64,000 nucleotides of DNA from JAPHSX01 sp039714395 (GCA_039714395.1 JBDLJH010000002.1:62001-126000); one strand, 5' to 3'. Positions 42,426 through 52,232 are shown, counted from the stretch's first letter. Numbers and translations are program-made. Notes: generated by a model not told the origin, from the letters alone.

Positions 42426-44198
42426 ATGGCGAAGGGAAAAGGCCAAATTGGCCTGACCATTGCTGAGCGCGCCAAGCCCACCAGCGTCTCATTCAACTAC
42501 CGAAGCAAAGCCGTAGAACAGTGGATACAGGATCTACCGAGGGGAAATGTCGGTGCCATGTCCAAGCTGCTCTATAGCAGTCTGCGCGAGGTTAATCGCC
42601 TGACTATCAGCTGGCGTGATCGCCAGCGTTTTCTGGAGCTATATCGCCAGCCCGTCGAATATGTGCAGGAACAGCTACGAAAGCGCTATATCGGTATTCC
42701 CTTCCCCTTGCCACCCAAAGCACAACAGATCACCGAGCTCTCTAAAGCCCTCTCAGGGGAGATGGCGCTAGGTTACAAGACGGCTATTGAAGACATGCTC
42801 AACAGCAGCTTTCTCAGCCGCGATAACAAGGCCTTAACGGAACTGATCCACCGCGCTGTTCACTACATCAGCTGCTCACTACTCACCAGCTACAAGACCT
42901 ATGCACCACACCCGGAAGACAGCTGGTTCGAGCTGCATATGCTCTACCTGCATGCCGAGCACAAAGGGATTAGTACCAATCTGGTTAAGGACAAAGAGAA
43001 TAAGGTGCTACCTAAATCCAGTATCGCCCGCCTATACAAACAAATTCTGCTGCTGGCCCTCGCCTCACCCTGCCGTATGCGACAAGGCGAGGCACATGCC
43101 GTGCACAATGCATTAGCACGCTGGGCGGGCGATGCACACATCATCCCCTACAACGACCCCAGCGCCGCCGAAGCACTATTCGTGGTTCACCTGGACAGCG
43201 ACGATGCCCCCGACTTTCAGGCCTTTGATCACCGGGACTGCAATACCGAGTTATGCCGGCTGGTCGATACCCGCCACCTTAGCCACGTTTTACAGGATGA
43301 GTTGGATAACCTGAATAATAAGGGTAAAAACAGTAAGAATATCTCCGCGGAGCTACTCTATCGTCTCATCCGCTCCTGGGGCATTGCCCCCAAACGCAGC
43401 TTCACCCGCAACGATAAGGATGCCAGCCTTGAGGTGGTGATCGGGATCTCTAGCCTACACCGTGCCCTTGCCACCGAATTGGGCGATGAGGCACAGCTAC
43501 GAGACAAGGCGCAATACCAGAGTAAAGGCGTGGCCGGTATCAACCAACCCAGCAGCAAGGATATCTGGAATATCTTTTCCAAAGACAAACTGGGGAAGCA
43601 GTACCACAACTACCAGCAGACACAGCAGTCTGAAGAGGAAAAGACCAAACACGAGGTGCCTCGTCAATACTGGCAAATTCGAAACGAAAGTGCTGGTGGT
43701 TATCGCCTTGCCATGGAAGAGAATGATGGCGCCAAGGTGCAGGTGGGAGAGCTATTAGGGCTACGCCGCCGTTACAGCAATGACCTGTGCGAGGCTGGAG
43801 TGATCCGTTGGATGCGCCAGCCTGCAGATGGCGGCCTGGAACTGGGGGTACAGGTACTGGCACCGCAAGTGGTGCCGGTAATGCTACGTAGCTCCCGACT
43901 GAGCAGTAAAGCCGCCGAATACCAACCCGCCCTAATGCTACCCGAAGTTGATACTATTGGCCTGCCCGCGACCCTACTCACCCCTATATTACTATTTGAG
44001 GTCGGTATGGAATTGCAACTTCATCACCCGGATCAGGATATTCGCATTGTATTGAGTGAACGCGGTCAGGAGACCGGCAGTTTCGCCCAATTCCGCTTCG
44101 AAACCAAAGCCGAGGCCAAGCAACAAGTGACACTCCGGGAAAAGTTAACTCCTCTCAGGGAGGAGGAAGGACTGAGTATCGACTGGGATGAGTTGTAA
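42426..44198 (+). CDS. Conserved protein of unknown function upstream of fimX
   Basis: 590 residues, no signal peptide or membrane helix, helical N-terminal two-thirds. AAGGAA precedes the ATG. There is no catalytic motif that I recognise. The C-terminal region (about 430-585: YRLAMEENDGAKVQVGELLGLR, VIRWMRQPADGGLELGVQVL) is beta-rich and looks like a PilZ-type or similar small barrel, but the RxxxR and D/NxSxxG c-di-GMP motifs are not clear. It stands directly before fimX (121-base gap) on the same strand. To my recollection Pseudomonas has an uncharacterised gene (PA4958) at the same place between psd and fimX; homology to it is not tested here. Confidence 0.75.
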   Translation: MAKGKGQIGLTIAERAKPTSVSFNYRSKAVEQWIQDLPRGNVGAMSKLLYSSLREVNRLTISWRDRQRFLELYRQPVEYVQEQLRKRYIGIPFPLPPKAQQITELSKALSGEMALGYKTAIEDMLNSSFLSRDNKALTELIHRAVHYISCSLLTSYKTYAPHPEDSWFELHMLYLHAEHKGISTNLVKDKENKVLPKSSIARLYKQILLLALASPCRMRQGEAHAVHNALARWAGDAHIIPYNDPSAAEALFVVHLDSDDAPDFQAFDHRDCNTELCRLVDTRHLSHVLQDELDNLNNKGKNSKNISAELLYRLIRSWGIAPKRSFTRNDKDASLEVVIGISSLHRALATELGDEAQLRDKAQYQSKGVAGINQPSSKDIWNIFSKDKLGKQYHNYQQTQQSEEEKTKHEVPRQYWQIRNESAGGYRLAMEENDGAKVQVGELLGLRRRYSNDLCEAGVIRWMRQPADGGLELGVQVLAPQVVPVMLRSSRLSSKAAEYQPALMLPEVDTIGLPATLLTPILLFEVGMELQLHHPDQDIRIVLSERGQETGSFAQFRFETKAEAKQQVTLREKLTPLREEEGLSIDWDEL

Positions 44199-44318
44199 GG
44201 GCGAATCAAGTAATATGCCTGACAAATGACACTAACTACATATTTATAAAAACCAGAGCCCCCATTTACCCTGCAAAGTCTAGAGAATTTAAGCTTTCAG
44301 GCATCAGGACAGAAAAGC

Positions 44319-46391
44319 GTGAACGAAGATAAAACTTTATACCTGTTGGTGATCGATGACTCATCCAACCTTGCTGAAATAGTTTCTAACATACTACGCA
44401 ATGCCGGTCATGCCGTAAGGGCCGACCGCGTGGAGGATGATGAGGATCTGCGAGAGGCCTTCGGTAAACAGCAGTGGGATATGATCCTCACCAAACCCGA
44501 AATCACATACTTTACCGCCAACGATGCACTCGATGTGGTACGCCACGCAAAACTCGATATTCCCCTTATTATCATTACCGACGATGCCGATGAAAATGTT
44601 ATTGATAATTTGATCAAGGATGGAGCCCGTGATGTAGTCACGCTAGCCAAACCACAACGACTAGAACATACCGTACTTCGTGAAGCTAACGATGTACGCC
44701 AGCGCCGCGCCCTAACCCTCTCAGAGAAATCCCTGCAGGATGCCAACAAACGGGCACAATCACTGGTAGACAGCTCACGTGATGCCATCACCTATGTTCA
44801 CGAGGGGATGCACATCTACGCCAACGAATCCTATTTGGAGCTGTTCGGTTACTCCACCATGGAAGAGATCGAGGGCCTTCCCATCATGGACATGGTGAAA
44901 AGCGACGACCATACCGAATTTAAGCAATTTTTGCGTGACTACACCAAGGGAAAGACACAGGAGAGTAGCCTGGAGGTCACCGGTGTCACCACCGAGGGTA
45001 AAGAATCCAGTGTCACCATGGAGTTCACCCATGCCTCCTTCGAGGATGAAGCCTGTACTCAGATCATCATCCGTGACCAGACAATGAGCAAAGAGTTGGA
45101 ACAACGCCTCAGCAATATGAGCAAAATGGATCTGCTTACTGGTGCCTACAACCGCCCCTACTTCCTTGAGGGCCTGGAAAAGGTCAGCGGCAAAAAGGGG
45201 AAAGAGGGCGTAGTACTCTCTATCCGGCCCGATGATTACCCGCGCATCCGTGATGAGAGCGGCATCGCCGCCAGTGATGAGCTACTAACCAAGTTCGCTG
45301 AACTGCTTGGCAAGGCGATACCCGGTAAACAGGACTTTGTTGCCCGTTTCGAAGGCGACCTCTTTACCATGATCCTGCACGACATGAGTCCGCCAAATGC
45401 CGAAAAATACGCCACCAAACTGTGCAAACATGTTGATGGCCATATCTTTGACCTCTCTGGAACCTCCTCCACCACATCCTGTAGCATTGGTATCGGCGTC
45501 TACAATGAGACCGTGCCTGATATTCAGGAGGTTCTCAGCCGCTCAGAAAAGGCTCTAATCGAGGCTAGCGATGCCGGCGGTAACCGAGCGCGGCTCTACG
45601 TAGTGGGTGAAGCGGAGATGGCCGATCAGGAGCGTAATGCACTGCTCGACAAACAGATACGCTTTGCACTGAAAAATAACAAAATGAGTCTACAGTTCCA
45701 GCCCATCGTCAGCATCAAGGGCGACGAAGACCAGAATTATGAGGTCTTCGCACGCATGAGCGACGAGACTGGCAAGAACGTCCCACCGGGTGAATTTATT
45801 CCTGCTGCCGAAGCCTGTGGCCTGATGGCGGCCGTAGATCGCTGGATTATGGCGCACGCTATTAAGGCTGTCTCAGAAAAACGCCGTGACGGTACACCGG
45901 CTGTGGCCTTCGTTAAACTCTCGGCATCCTCACTTAAGGATGACAAACTTCTGCCATGGCTGCGTGACATATTAAAAACGGCACAGGCCGCCCCCAACTC
46001 CGTGGTCATATCGGTTAGCGAAAGCATTGCCACCAACAATCTCAAGGCACTAAAGATGTTACTGGCCGGTCTGCAACAACTGCATGTCCGCCTGGCACTG
46101 GATCACTTCGGTAATGCACAGAATTACACCAACTTACTCAAACACTGTGACGCTGACTTCCTCAAGCTCGATTCATCAATCATAGGCAAGCTCGCCACTG
46201 ACAATGAGGCACAGGAGAAGGTCAAGGAGATCACGGAACTCGCCAGCGAAGGCGGCAAGAAGGTTATCGCCAATGCGGTGGAAAACCCACATACCCTGGC
46301 TACCATCTACTCCACCGGTATCGACTACATTCAGGGCTACTTCCTGCAAGAGCCTACCCCCACAATGGACTACGACTTCGACTCAATGTAA
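44319..46391 (+). CDS. fimX: FimX-like REC-PAS-GGDEF-EAL type IV pilus regulator
   Basis: 690 residues from GTG 44319. Degenerate receiver domain (5-125, VIDDSSNLAEIVSNILRNAG without a full acidic pocket), PAS (about 140-260, VDSSRDAITYVHEGMHIYANESYLELFGY), degenerate GGDEF (EGDLF at 345-349), degenerate EAL whose motif is Glu475-Val-Phe477. The domain order, length and PAS sequence closely match P. aeruginosa FimX (691 residues, EVL motif), which binds c-di-GMP through its inactive EAL and governs type IV pilus assembly and twitching. Neither enzymatic motif is intact, so it is predicted to be a c-di-GMP receptor. No pilZ or pilB in this window. Confidence 0.92.
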   Translation: MNEDKTLYLLVIDDSSNLAEIVSNILRNAGHAVRADRVEDDEDLREAFGKQQWDMILTKPEITYFTANDALDVVRHAKLDIPLIIITDDADENVIDNLIKDGARDVVTLAKPQRLEHTVLREANDVRQRRALTLSEKSLQDANKRAQSLVDSSRDAITYVHEGMHIYANESYLELFGYSTMEEIEGLPIMDMVKSDDHTEFKQFLRDYTKGKTQESSLEVTGVTTEGKESSVTMEFTHASFEDEACTQIIIRDQTMSKELEQRLSNMSKMDLLTGAYNRPYFLEGLEKVSGKKGKEGVVLSIRPDDYPRIRDESGIAASDELLTKFAELLGKAIPGKQDFVARFEGDLFTMILHDMSPPNAEKYATKLCKHVDGHIFDLSGTSSTTSCSIGIGVYNETVPDIQEVLSRSEKALIEASDAGGNRARLYVVGEAEMADQERNALLDKQIRFALKNNKMSLQFQPIVSIKGDEDQNYEVFARMSDETGKNVPPGEFIPAAEACGLMAAVDRWIMAHAIKAVSEKRRDGTPAVAFVKLSASSLKDDKLLPWLRDILKTAQAAPNSVVISVSESIATNNLKALKMLLAGLQQLHVRLALDHFGNAQNYTNLLKHCDADFLKLDSSIIGKLATDNEAQEKVKEITELASEGGKKVIANAVENPHTLATIYSTGIDYIQGYFLQEPTPTMDYDFDSM

Positions 46392-46410
46392 TCACAGTCA
46401 GTCCAGCATA

Positions 46411-46438
46411 AAGGCCGCGTTATGCGGCCTTCTTTGTT
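46411..46438 (+). terminator. Intrinsic terminator after fimX
   Basis: AAGGCCGC/GCGGCCTT perfect 8-bp stem (46411-46418 with 46424-46431), five-base loop, then CTTTGTTT. It lies 20 bases after the fimX stop. Confidence 0.9.
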
Positions 46439-46602
46439 TAACCACCGGACAGTTCAGCCATACAAAAGGCAGTGAAATAAACCTGGTTCACGCCGCAAAT
46501 AGCGATAAGGCAAAAAATGGCACCACATGATATTATCGGGGGATTAGAAACTAGTCTTTACACTGTGGACAATAAACTAGGGATTTTCTGACAGCGAATA
46601 CC

Positions 46603-48201
46603 ATGAACTGGCGACAGAAGAGCAATCACCTGCTAGAGCAAACAGCCTCCTCGCTTCTATCCGCGGCGTCGCAGTTGCGTATTCTGCCCAGCACCTCAAA
46701 TGAACACCAGCATAACTTGAACGCCTGGTGGCAACGCCAACTCCCCGATTATATTCCAATCGCTGTAAAGCTCTCGCTGATCTTTGCCCTGCTTATCGCC
46801 ACTGGCATGATTGGACTAGGCTTTGTTGTCGGTGCCAAGCAATCTACCCAACTTAACGAACAGATCGATAAATTTGGCACCACTCTGGTTCAACGTCTAG
46901 CCGAGACTGCACGTGAACCACTGCTCGCCAACGATCATCTTAACCTTGAGCTTATCGTCAACACCCTGACCAAGGATGCCAATATTGATGGCGCTGCCAT
47001 CTTCTCAGATGAACAAAAACTAGTCGTTGCAGCGGGACTTACCCCTTCCGACTCTCAACTGCCAAAGACAATTAACCGTACCGAGGTTAACCCCACTCAA
47101 ATTAACTGGCAGCAGGGTAAAAAACAGAAGAATGAACGTGCCTTTGTCTCTTTCGTTACCCCGATCCTGTTTCGTAACATCACCGTTGGCTATGCCCTGT
47201 TAAGCTTTGACCACTCAGTTATGACCGAGGCCAAACGCGACACTATCTCCACCGTGATCTGGGTCACGTTACTAATGCTGCTGGTAGCCATAAGCGCGTC
47301 ATTTTATCTGGGACGCCGTCTCACCCGTCCCATCGATCAATTATTGGCAGCCAGTACTGCATTTTCGGAAGGTAAATTCGATTATCGCATCCACAACAAA
47401 CGCAACGATGAGCTGGGCGTACTGATGCAGTCTCTCAATGCTATGGGTGAAGGACTATTACGCAAAGAACAGGTAGAACTGGTTTTCTCACGTTATGTTT
47501 CACCCGAGGTGGCCCACCAGGCAATCACTGACCTCGACAATATGGAGTCGCTGCAACTGGGCGGTAGCCATGTCGAAGCCAGTGTCCTGTTTGCCGATAT
47601 CGTCGGCTTTACCAGCATGTCCGAAGAGATGAGCCCACAGGATGTAAGTAGCCTGCTCAATCTCTACTTCAGCAACATCGCTGAGGCCGTGCGCTTCTGT
47701 CGTGGTCATATAGACAAATACATGGGCGACTGTGCCATGATCGTTTTCGGTGTTCCCAAGGAGTATGAAGAGCATCCATTTAATGCCCTTGCCTGCGGCT
47801 GGATGATCCTGCAACTGGTCGAGGTAATGAACCGCCAACGTATTCGCAATAATGAGCCTGCAGTGGAATTTCGTATTGGCGTCAACAGCGGCACCATGCT
47901 AGCCGGTAACATGGGCTCGGCAGAGCGCATGGAGTACACAGTAGTAGGTGATGCCGTTAACCTTGCCTCCCGTTTATCTCACGCGGGTGAACCCGGTCAG
48001 CTAATCCTCACCGAGGAGATGCTAAACCACCCTGTTCTAAATAATCGTATCACTAGCAAAGAACATGGCACCATCAAACTACGCGGTAAAAAGGAACTCG
48101 TCTCTCTATTCATTATCGAGGAGATAAACGATACCTTCCGCGAAGAGATGATGCGGGAGATCCGAAAAATTCTCGTTCGTTCCGCCACGGCTGCCGCATG
48201 A
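46603..48201 (+). CDS. Membrane class III adenylate/guanylate cyclase with HAMP domain
   Basis: 532 residues. Cytosolic N-terminus, membrane helix (about 52-74), extracytoplasmic sensor region (75-205), second helix (about 213-234), HAMP (LGRRLTRPIDQLLAAS, 235-285), then the cyclase domain (310-500). Catalytic features: two metal Asp in VLFADIVGFTSMSE and HIDKYMGDCAMIVFG; the Lys in HIDKYMGD together with EYTVVGDAVNLASRLS favours ATP as substrate. It should make cAMP in response to an envelope signal. Its stop overlaps the next gene (ATGA). Confidence 0.9.
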   Translation: MNWRQKSNHLLEQTASSLLSAASQLRILPSTSNEHQHNLNAWWQRQLPDYIPIAVKLSLIFALLIATGMIGLGFVVGAKQSTQLNEQIDKFGTTLVQRLAETAREPLLANDHLNLELIVNTLTKDANIDGAAIFSDEQKLVVAAGLTPSDSQLPKTINRTEVNPTQINWQQGKKQKNERAFVSFVTPILFRNITVGYALLSFDHSVMTEAKRDTISTVIWVTLLMLLVAISASFYLGRRLTRPIDQLLAASTAFSEGKFDYRIHNKRNDELGVLMQSLNAMGEGLLRKEQVELVFSRYVSPEVAHQAITDLDNMESLQLGGSHVEASVLFADIVGFTSMSEEMSPQDVSSLLNLYFSNIAEAVRFCRGHIDKYMGDCAMIVFGVPKEYEEHPFNALACGWMILQLVEVMNRQRIRNNEPAVEFRIGVNSGTMLAGNMGSAERMEYTVVGDAVNLASRLSHAGEPGQLILTEEMLNHPVLNNRITSKEHGTIKLRGKKELVSLFIIEEINDTFREEMMREIRKILVRSATAAA

Positions 48202-49286
48202 AACCAATCCCCCTACTACTCTTCATCCTGCTCACTCTCCTCCAAACTGGCTGTATACCGGCAACCAGTTATATCGAACTTAAGCCACAGCTTGAGCAGT
48301 GGGAAAAAGATCGTGAATATGGCCAGGCTCTCCAGGCCCTGGGGCAGATCGATCCCAAAGACCCTGACTACACCAAGGCCGCACAGGTGCGCAAACAGGT
48401 CGAGAAACGAGCCTCTGACTATGAACAACTGGTGCGCAAAGAGACCTATAAGAAACAGAAAAAAGGCGACTGGGCGGCAGCACTCGATCAATACGATGAG
48501 GCATTGAGAAAACACCCCAGGAGCGTTGTCATTAAAGATGGACTGGCAAAGCTCCACCAGCAGCAACGCGAGACCATTAACAAACTAGAACACAAGCGGC
48601 TGATACAGCATGGTGAGTGGCTGCGTGATGTGCTCCCAGTCTACCTCGAAGGTGCTCGTGTCGATCCACGTAATAGTGCAGCACAAGACAGACTCAAACG
48701 TATCATCAGTGAGGCGGAAGATATCTCAGGCGAACTGGCACTATTAGGCAACAAGGCAATGGCCGACAACGATATCAAGAGCGCCGATACAACCCTGACA
48801 CTGGCATTCAAACTGAATGATGATCCGGTTATAGAGGAGAGCCTTAAGACACTACGAGCCAAGCAAAGACAGGCAAATAAGAAATACCGGGAAACACAAA
48901 GCAAAAACAAAAAAATAGCACAAACAAAACAGAAAAAAAGAAAACGTACAATTCGCGCTATTACAAAGCGCTATGACAAGGCTTTTGCCAAACAGGACTT
49001 TCTCACCGCGAAAAAGCTACTCAACGAGATTGAAAAGACCGATCGCAGCTATAACAAGCTGTCATCAATGAAGAGAACTCTGCAAAAGGCGATAGACACC
49101 AAGGTATCACGTCAGTTCGATGCCGGTGTCAGTGCCTACAGCCGCGGTCTGTTTGAAAAGGCTGCCAGTGAATGGCGCAACGTACTCAAACTCAATAGCA
49201 GTCACCAGCAGGCCAAAGAGAACCTTGAGCGTGCCGAGAAGGTATTGGAAAAAATCGAACGCCTGAAGAGTAAGCAGGAGAACTAA
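48198..49286 (+). CDS. Repeat-rich lipoprotein coupled to the cyclase, unknown function
   Basis: 362 residues. Lipobox LLQTGC with Cys19, then helical TPR-like repeats (EKDREYGQALQALGQIDPKDPDY, KGDWAAALDQYDEALRKHPRS) and a strongly basic coiled stretch (about 220-255, QSKNKKIAQTKQKKRKRT). The C-terminal repeat resembles the N-terminal ones (AYSRGLFEKAASEWRNVLKLNSSHQQAKENLERAEK). The start overlaps the cyclase stop by 4 bases, so a shared function with it, for example as a periplasmic partner of its sensor region, is likely but unproven. It converges with parC. Confidence 0.8.
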   Translation: MKPIPLLLFILLTLLQTGCIPATSYIELKPQLEQWEKDREYGQALQALGQIDPKDPDYTKAAQVRKQVEKRASDYEQLVRKETYKKQKKGDWAAALDQYDEALRKHPRSVVIKDGLAKLHQQQRETINKLEHKRLIQHGEWLRDVLPVYLEGARVDPRNSAAQDRLKRIISEAEDISGELALLGNKAMADNDIKSADTTLTLAFKLNDDPVIEESLKTLRAKQRQANKKYRETQSKNKKIAQTKQKKRKRTIRAITKRYDKAFAKQDFLTAKKLLNEIEKTDRSYNKLSSMKRTLQKAIDTKVSRQFDAGVSAYSRGLFEKAASEWRNVLKLNSSHQQAKENLERAEKVLEKIERLKSKQEN

Positions 49287-49309
49287 CTCATCTTTCCCAG
49301 ATACGCCCG

Positions 49310-51565
49310 TTATTTCTCCCCTGCAGCAATACCATCAACCCGCTGATAACCACGCGGCAATTTATTGCCACGACGCCCCCGCTCTCCCATGTAGTGCTCT
49401 AAATCAGAGAACTTGAGGGTCATATGGCGCTTACCTGAATAGAGGGTTAGCGGGGTCCCGCCTGTTACCACCGCCACACCTACGACAAACTCCTCACGCA
49501 CCATCAACTTGCTGGCGTTAATGCCTATAATCTTGTTGCCCTTGCCACGTGCCATCTGCGGCAGTTCCTTAAGTGGGAAGACAAGCAGCCTACCCTCATT
49601 GCTCACAGCGGCAATAAGGTCATGGTCGTAATCACTCACCTGTTGTGGTCGAAGGACCTTAGCACCACCGGGCAGCTTAAGTACTGCTTTACCCGCCTTG
49701 TTACGTCCCTCCATCTCACCAAGAGTGGTAACAAAACCGTAACCGGCATCAGAGGCCATCAGGTAAAGATCGCTACCACTCCCCATCATCAGTGCCTCGA
49801 AGGTGGCCCCAGCGATAGGATTGATGCGACCGGTAAGCGGCTCCCCCTGCCCCCGGGCTGAGGGCAGGGTATGGCTCTGTACTGAATAGGCACGCCCCGT
49901 TGAATCGAGAACCGTTGCCAACTGGTTTGACTTGCCACAAACTGCCGCCTTGAAGCTGTCACCCGCTTTGTAGTTAAGTGTGGTCGGATCGATATCATGT
50001 CCTTTGGCGGCACGGATCCAGCCCATAGCAGAGAGCACTACAGTGATCGGATCGGCACTGACCAATGCGGTCTCATCCAGTGCCTGTGCCGCTTCTCGTT
50101 CAACGATGGGGGAGCGGCGATCATCGCCATACTCCTCAGCATCGGCCAGCAACTCCTTCTTCACCAGGGTCTTGAGACGGCGCTCAGAACCCAGGGTCTT
50201 TTCCAGACCTGCCTTCTCCCTGGCCAGCTCATCCTGTTCGGCTCGGATCTTCATCTCCTCCAGACGCGCCAGCTGGCGCAGCCTGGTATCAAGGACGTAG
50301 TCGGCCTGTATCTCGCTGAGGTCAAAGCGTGCCATCAACACCTGCTTCGGCTCCTCCTCGGTACGGATGATGTGGATCACCTCATCGATATTGAGGAAAG
50401 CGACCAACAGACCATCCAGCAGGTGGAGACGTTTGTTGACCTTCTCCAGGCGGTATTCCAGACGACGGCGCACCGTGTCAGTACGGTACTGCAACCACTC
50501 ACCGAGCATCATCTTCAGGCTCTTCACCTGCGGCAGGCCGTTGAGGCCAATCACATTCATGTTAACCCGGTAGGTGCGCTCCAGATCGGTGCTGGCAAAC
50601 AAGTGACTCATTAGCTGTTCAACATCAATGCGATTTGAACGCGGCACGATCACCAATCGACACGGGTTCTCATGATCCGACTCGTCACGCAAGTCCTCCA
50701 CCATCGGCAACTTCTTCGCCTGCATCTGCGCGGCAATCTGCTCCAGTATCTTGTTGCCGGAGACCTGGTGCGGCAGGGCAGTAATGATAATATCCCCCTC
50801 CTCCTTCTCCCACCTGGCACGCATGCGAACCGAACCATGACCCGTTTCATACATCTTTAACAGATCGGTCTGTGGGGTAATGATCTCCGCATCGGTCGGG
50901 TAGTCAGGTCCCTTTACGTGCTCACACAGCTCCTCCACCGAGGTACGGGAGTTTTCCAGCAGGCGAATGGCGGCACTGGCGACCTCGCGCAGATTGTGCG
51001 GCGGAATATCGGTGGCCATACCAACGGCAATACCTGTGGTGCCGTTAAGCAGTACATGCGGCACCCGCGCTGGCAGCACTGAAGGCTCATCCAGCGTACC
51101 GTCAAAGTTAGGTTCCCAATCAACTGTCCCTAGTCCTACTTCTGACAGCAGCAGACTGGAGAAGGCAGTAAGACGGGATTCGGTATAACGCATTGCAGCA
51201 AACGATTTGGGGTCATCGGGTGATCCCCAGTTTCCCTGACCGTCGATCAGCGGATATCGATAACTGAAGGGCTGCGCCATCAACACCATCGCCTCGTAAC
51301 AGGCCGAGTCACCGTGGGGATGGAACTTACCGAGCACATCACCGACGGTGCGCGCCGACTTTTTGTACTTAGTGCCCGCCTTCAGGCCCAGCTCACTCAT
51401 GGCGTAGATGATGCGCCGCTGCACCGGTTTCATGCCGTCGCCGATATGCGGCAGCGCACGATCCATGATGACGTACATGGAGTAGTCCAGATACGCCTTC
51501 TCGGTAAATTCTTTTAGTGGAAGCTGCTCCACCCCATCGTAACTAATCTCGGTTGTGTCACTCAT
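49310..51565 (-). CDS. parC: DNA topoisomerase IV subunit A
   Basis: 751 residues. Breakage-reunion domain with quinolone-region HPHGDSACYEAMVLMAQ (Ser/Glu wild-type pattern), active-site tyrosine in AMRYTESRLTAFSSLLL, then a C-terminal beta-pinwheel (about 490-750). It decatenates chromosomes with ParE, encoded upstream in the same operon. 6 bases after the chelatase-like gene. Confidence 0.96.
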   Translation of the reverse strand: MSDTTEISYDGVEQLPLKEFTEKAYLDYSMYVIMDRALPHIGDGMKPVQRRIIYAMSELGLKAGTKYKKSARTVGDVLGKFHPHGDSACYEAMVLMAQPFSYRYPLIDGQGNWGSPDDPKSFAAMRYTESRLTAFSSLLLSEVGLGTVDWEPNFDGTLDEPSVLPARVPHVLLNGTTGIAVGMATDIPPHNLREVASAAIRLLENSRTSVEELCEHVKGPDYPTDAEIITPQTDLLKMYETGHGSVRMRARWEKEEGDIIITALPHQVSGNKILEQIAAQMQAKKLPMVEDLRDESDHENPCRLVIVPRSNRIDVEQLMSHLFASTDLERTYRVNMNVIGLNGLPQVKSLKMMLGEWLQYRTDTVRRRLEYRLEKVNKRLHLLDGLLVAFLNIDEVIHIIRTEEEPKQVLMARFDLSEIQADYVLDTRLRQLARLEEMKIRAEQDELAREKAGLEKTLGSERRLKTLVKKELLADAEEYGDDRRSPIVEREAAQALDETALVSADPITVVLSAMGWIRAAKGHDIDPTTLNYKAGDSFKAAVCGKSNQLATVLDSTGRAYSVQSHTLPSARGQGEPLTGRINPIAGATFEALMMGSGSDLYLMASDAGYGFVTTLGEMEGRNKAGKAVLKLPGGAKVLRPQQVSDYDHDLIAAVSNEGRLLVFPLKELPQMARGKGNKIIGINASKLMVREEFVVGVAVVTGGTPLTLYSGKRHMTLKFSDLEHYMGERGRRGNKLPRGYQRVDGIAAGEK

Positions 51566-51571
51566 AACTCT

Positions 51572-51943
51572 CTACTTTTCACTCTGCTGTAGCAGAATCT
51601 CTGCCAGACCAGCCGCCGCACCCAAATAGGGGGCAATACGTACCGTAGCACTATTTATGTTGTTCACCTTAGCCACCTCCGTAGGGATATCCTCCACCAC
51701 GTGACGACCCGCTGAGAGGAAATAGGGCAATACCACTACCTCCTCCATACCGGCATCCAGACACTGCTCTATCCCATCAGGGATCAGCGGTTCGGCCAGC
51801 TCCAGAAAAGCGGCCAGCACCATCTCATATTTGCCGTCGGCCTGCTCGGCCAGCTGCATAGCAACACGCCGAACCTCCTGATTGGAGGTTTCACGCCGGG
51901 AGCCGTGGGCCACCACTACCAGTCCACGTCGAACCTCAGCCAT
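51572..51943 (-). CDS. Sirohydrochlorin chelatase-like (CbiX/SirB short form)
   Basis: 123 residues from ATG 51941-51943 (MAEVRRGLVVVAHGSR); two extra codons lie in the longer frame. Short-CbiX signature VVVAHGSRRETSN with the metal-ligand His, FLELAEPLIPDGIEQCLDAG, and VVVLPYFLSAGRHVVEDIP with the second His. Short CbiX proteins insert cobalt or iron into sirohydrochlorin as dimers; in sulfur bacteria siroheme is needed for DsrAB and sulfite reductase. Overlaps the preceding gene by 8 bases. Confidence 0.87.
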   Translation of the reverse strand: MAEVRRGLVVVAHGSRRETSNQEVRRVAMQLAEQADGKYEMVLAAFLELAEPLIPDGIEQCLDAGMEEVVVLPYFLSAGRHVVEDIPTEVAKVNNINSATVRIAPYLGAAAGLAEILLQQSEK

Positions 51944-52229
51944 TAACAAATCTCTTTTTCAAATAGTTAATTATATCCCCCGACTCGTAGAGCCAACGCT
52001 CGCTACCCGCCTCTTCAATGCGCAGACAGGGTACCTGCATCATGCCCCCCTTCTCCACCAATTCACGCTGTGCCGAAGAGTCGAGTAACAGGTTCTTCAT
52101 AGGTAGCGAGATACCCATGCGCCACATCGCCAGGCGTACCCGCCAGCAGAAAAGACAGGTAGGAAGATGGTAGAGGCAGAGTCCCTCAACACTCGACGAG
52201 TTGCTGTTACTTAAGAACAAAAAACGCAT
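51936..52229 (-). CDS. Glutaredoxin-like / GST N-terminal domain protein
   Basis: 97 residues. LCLYHLPTCLFCWRVRLAM has a thioredoxin-fold CxxC (TCLFCW), then GGMMQVPCLRIEE with the conserved cis-Pro, and LYESGDIINYLKKRF, which binds glutathione in this family. Probably a small thiol-redox protein. The first 14 residues (MRFLFLSNSNSSSVE) are poorly conserved, so a later start is possible. It follows parE by 3 bases. Confidence 0.8.
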   Translation of the reverse strand: MRFLFLSNSNSSSVEGLCLYHLPTCLFCWRVRLAMWRMGISLPMKNLLLDSSAQRELVEKGGMMQVPCLRIEEAGSERWLYESGDIINYLKKRFVNG

Positions 52230-52232
52230 CCA

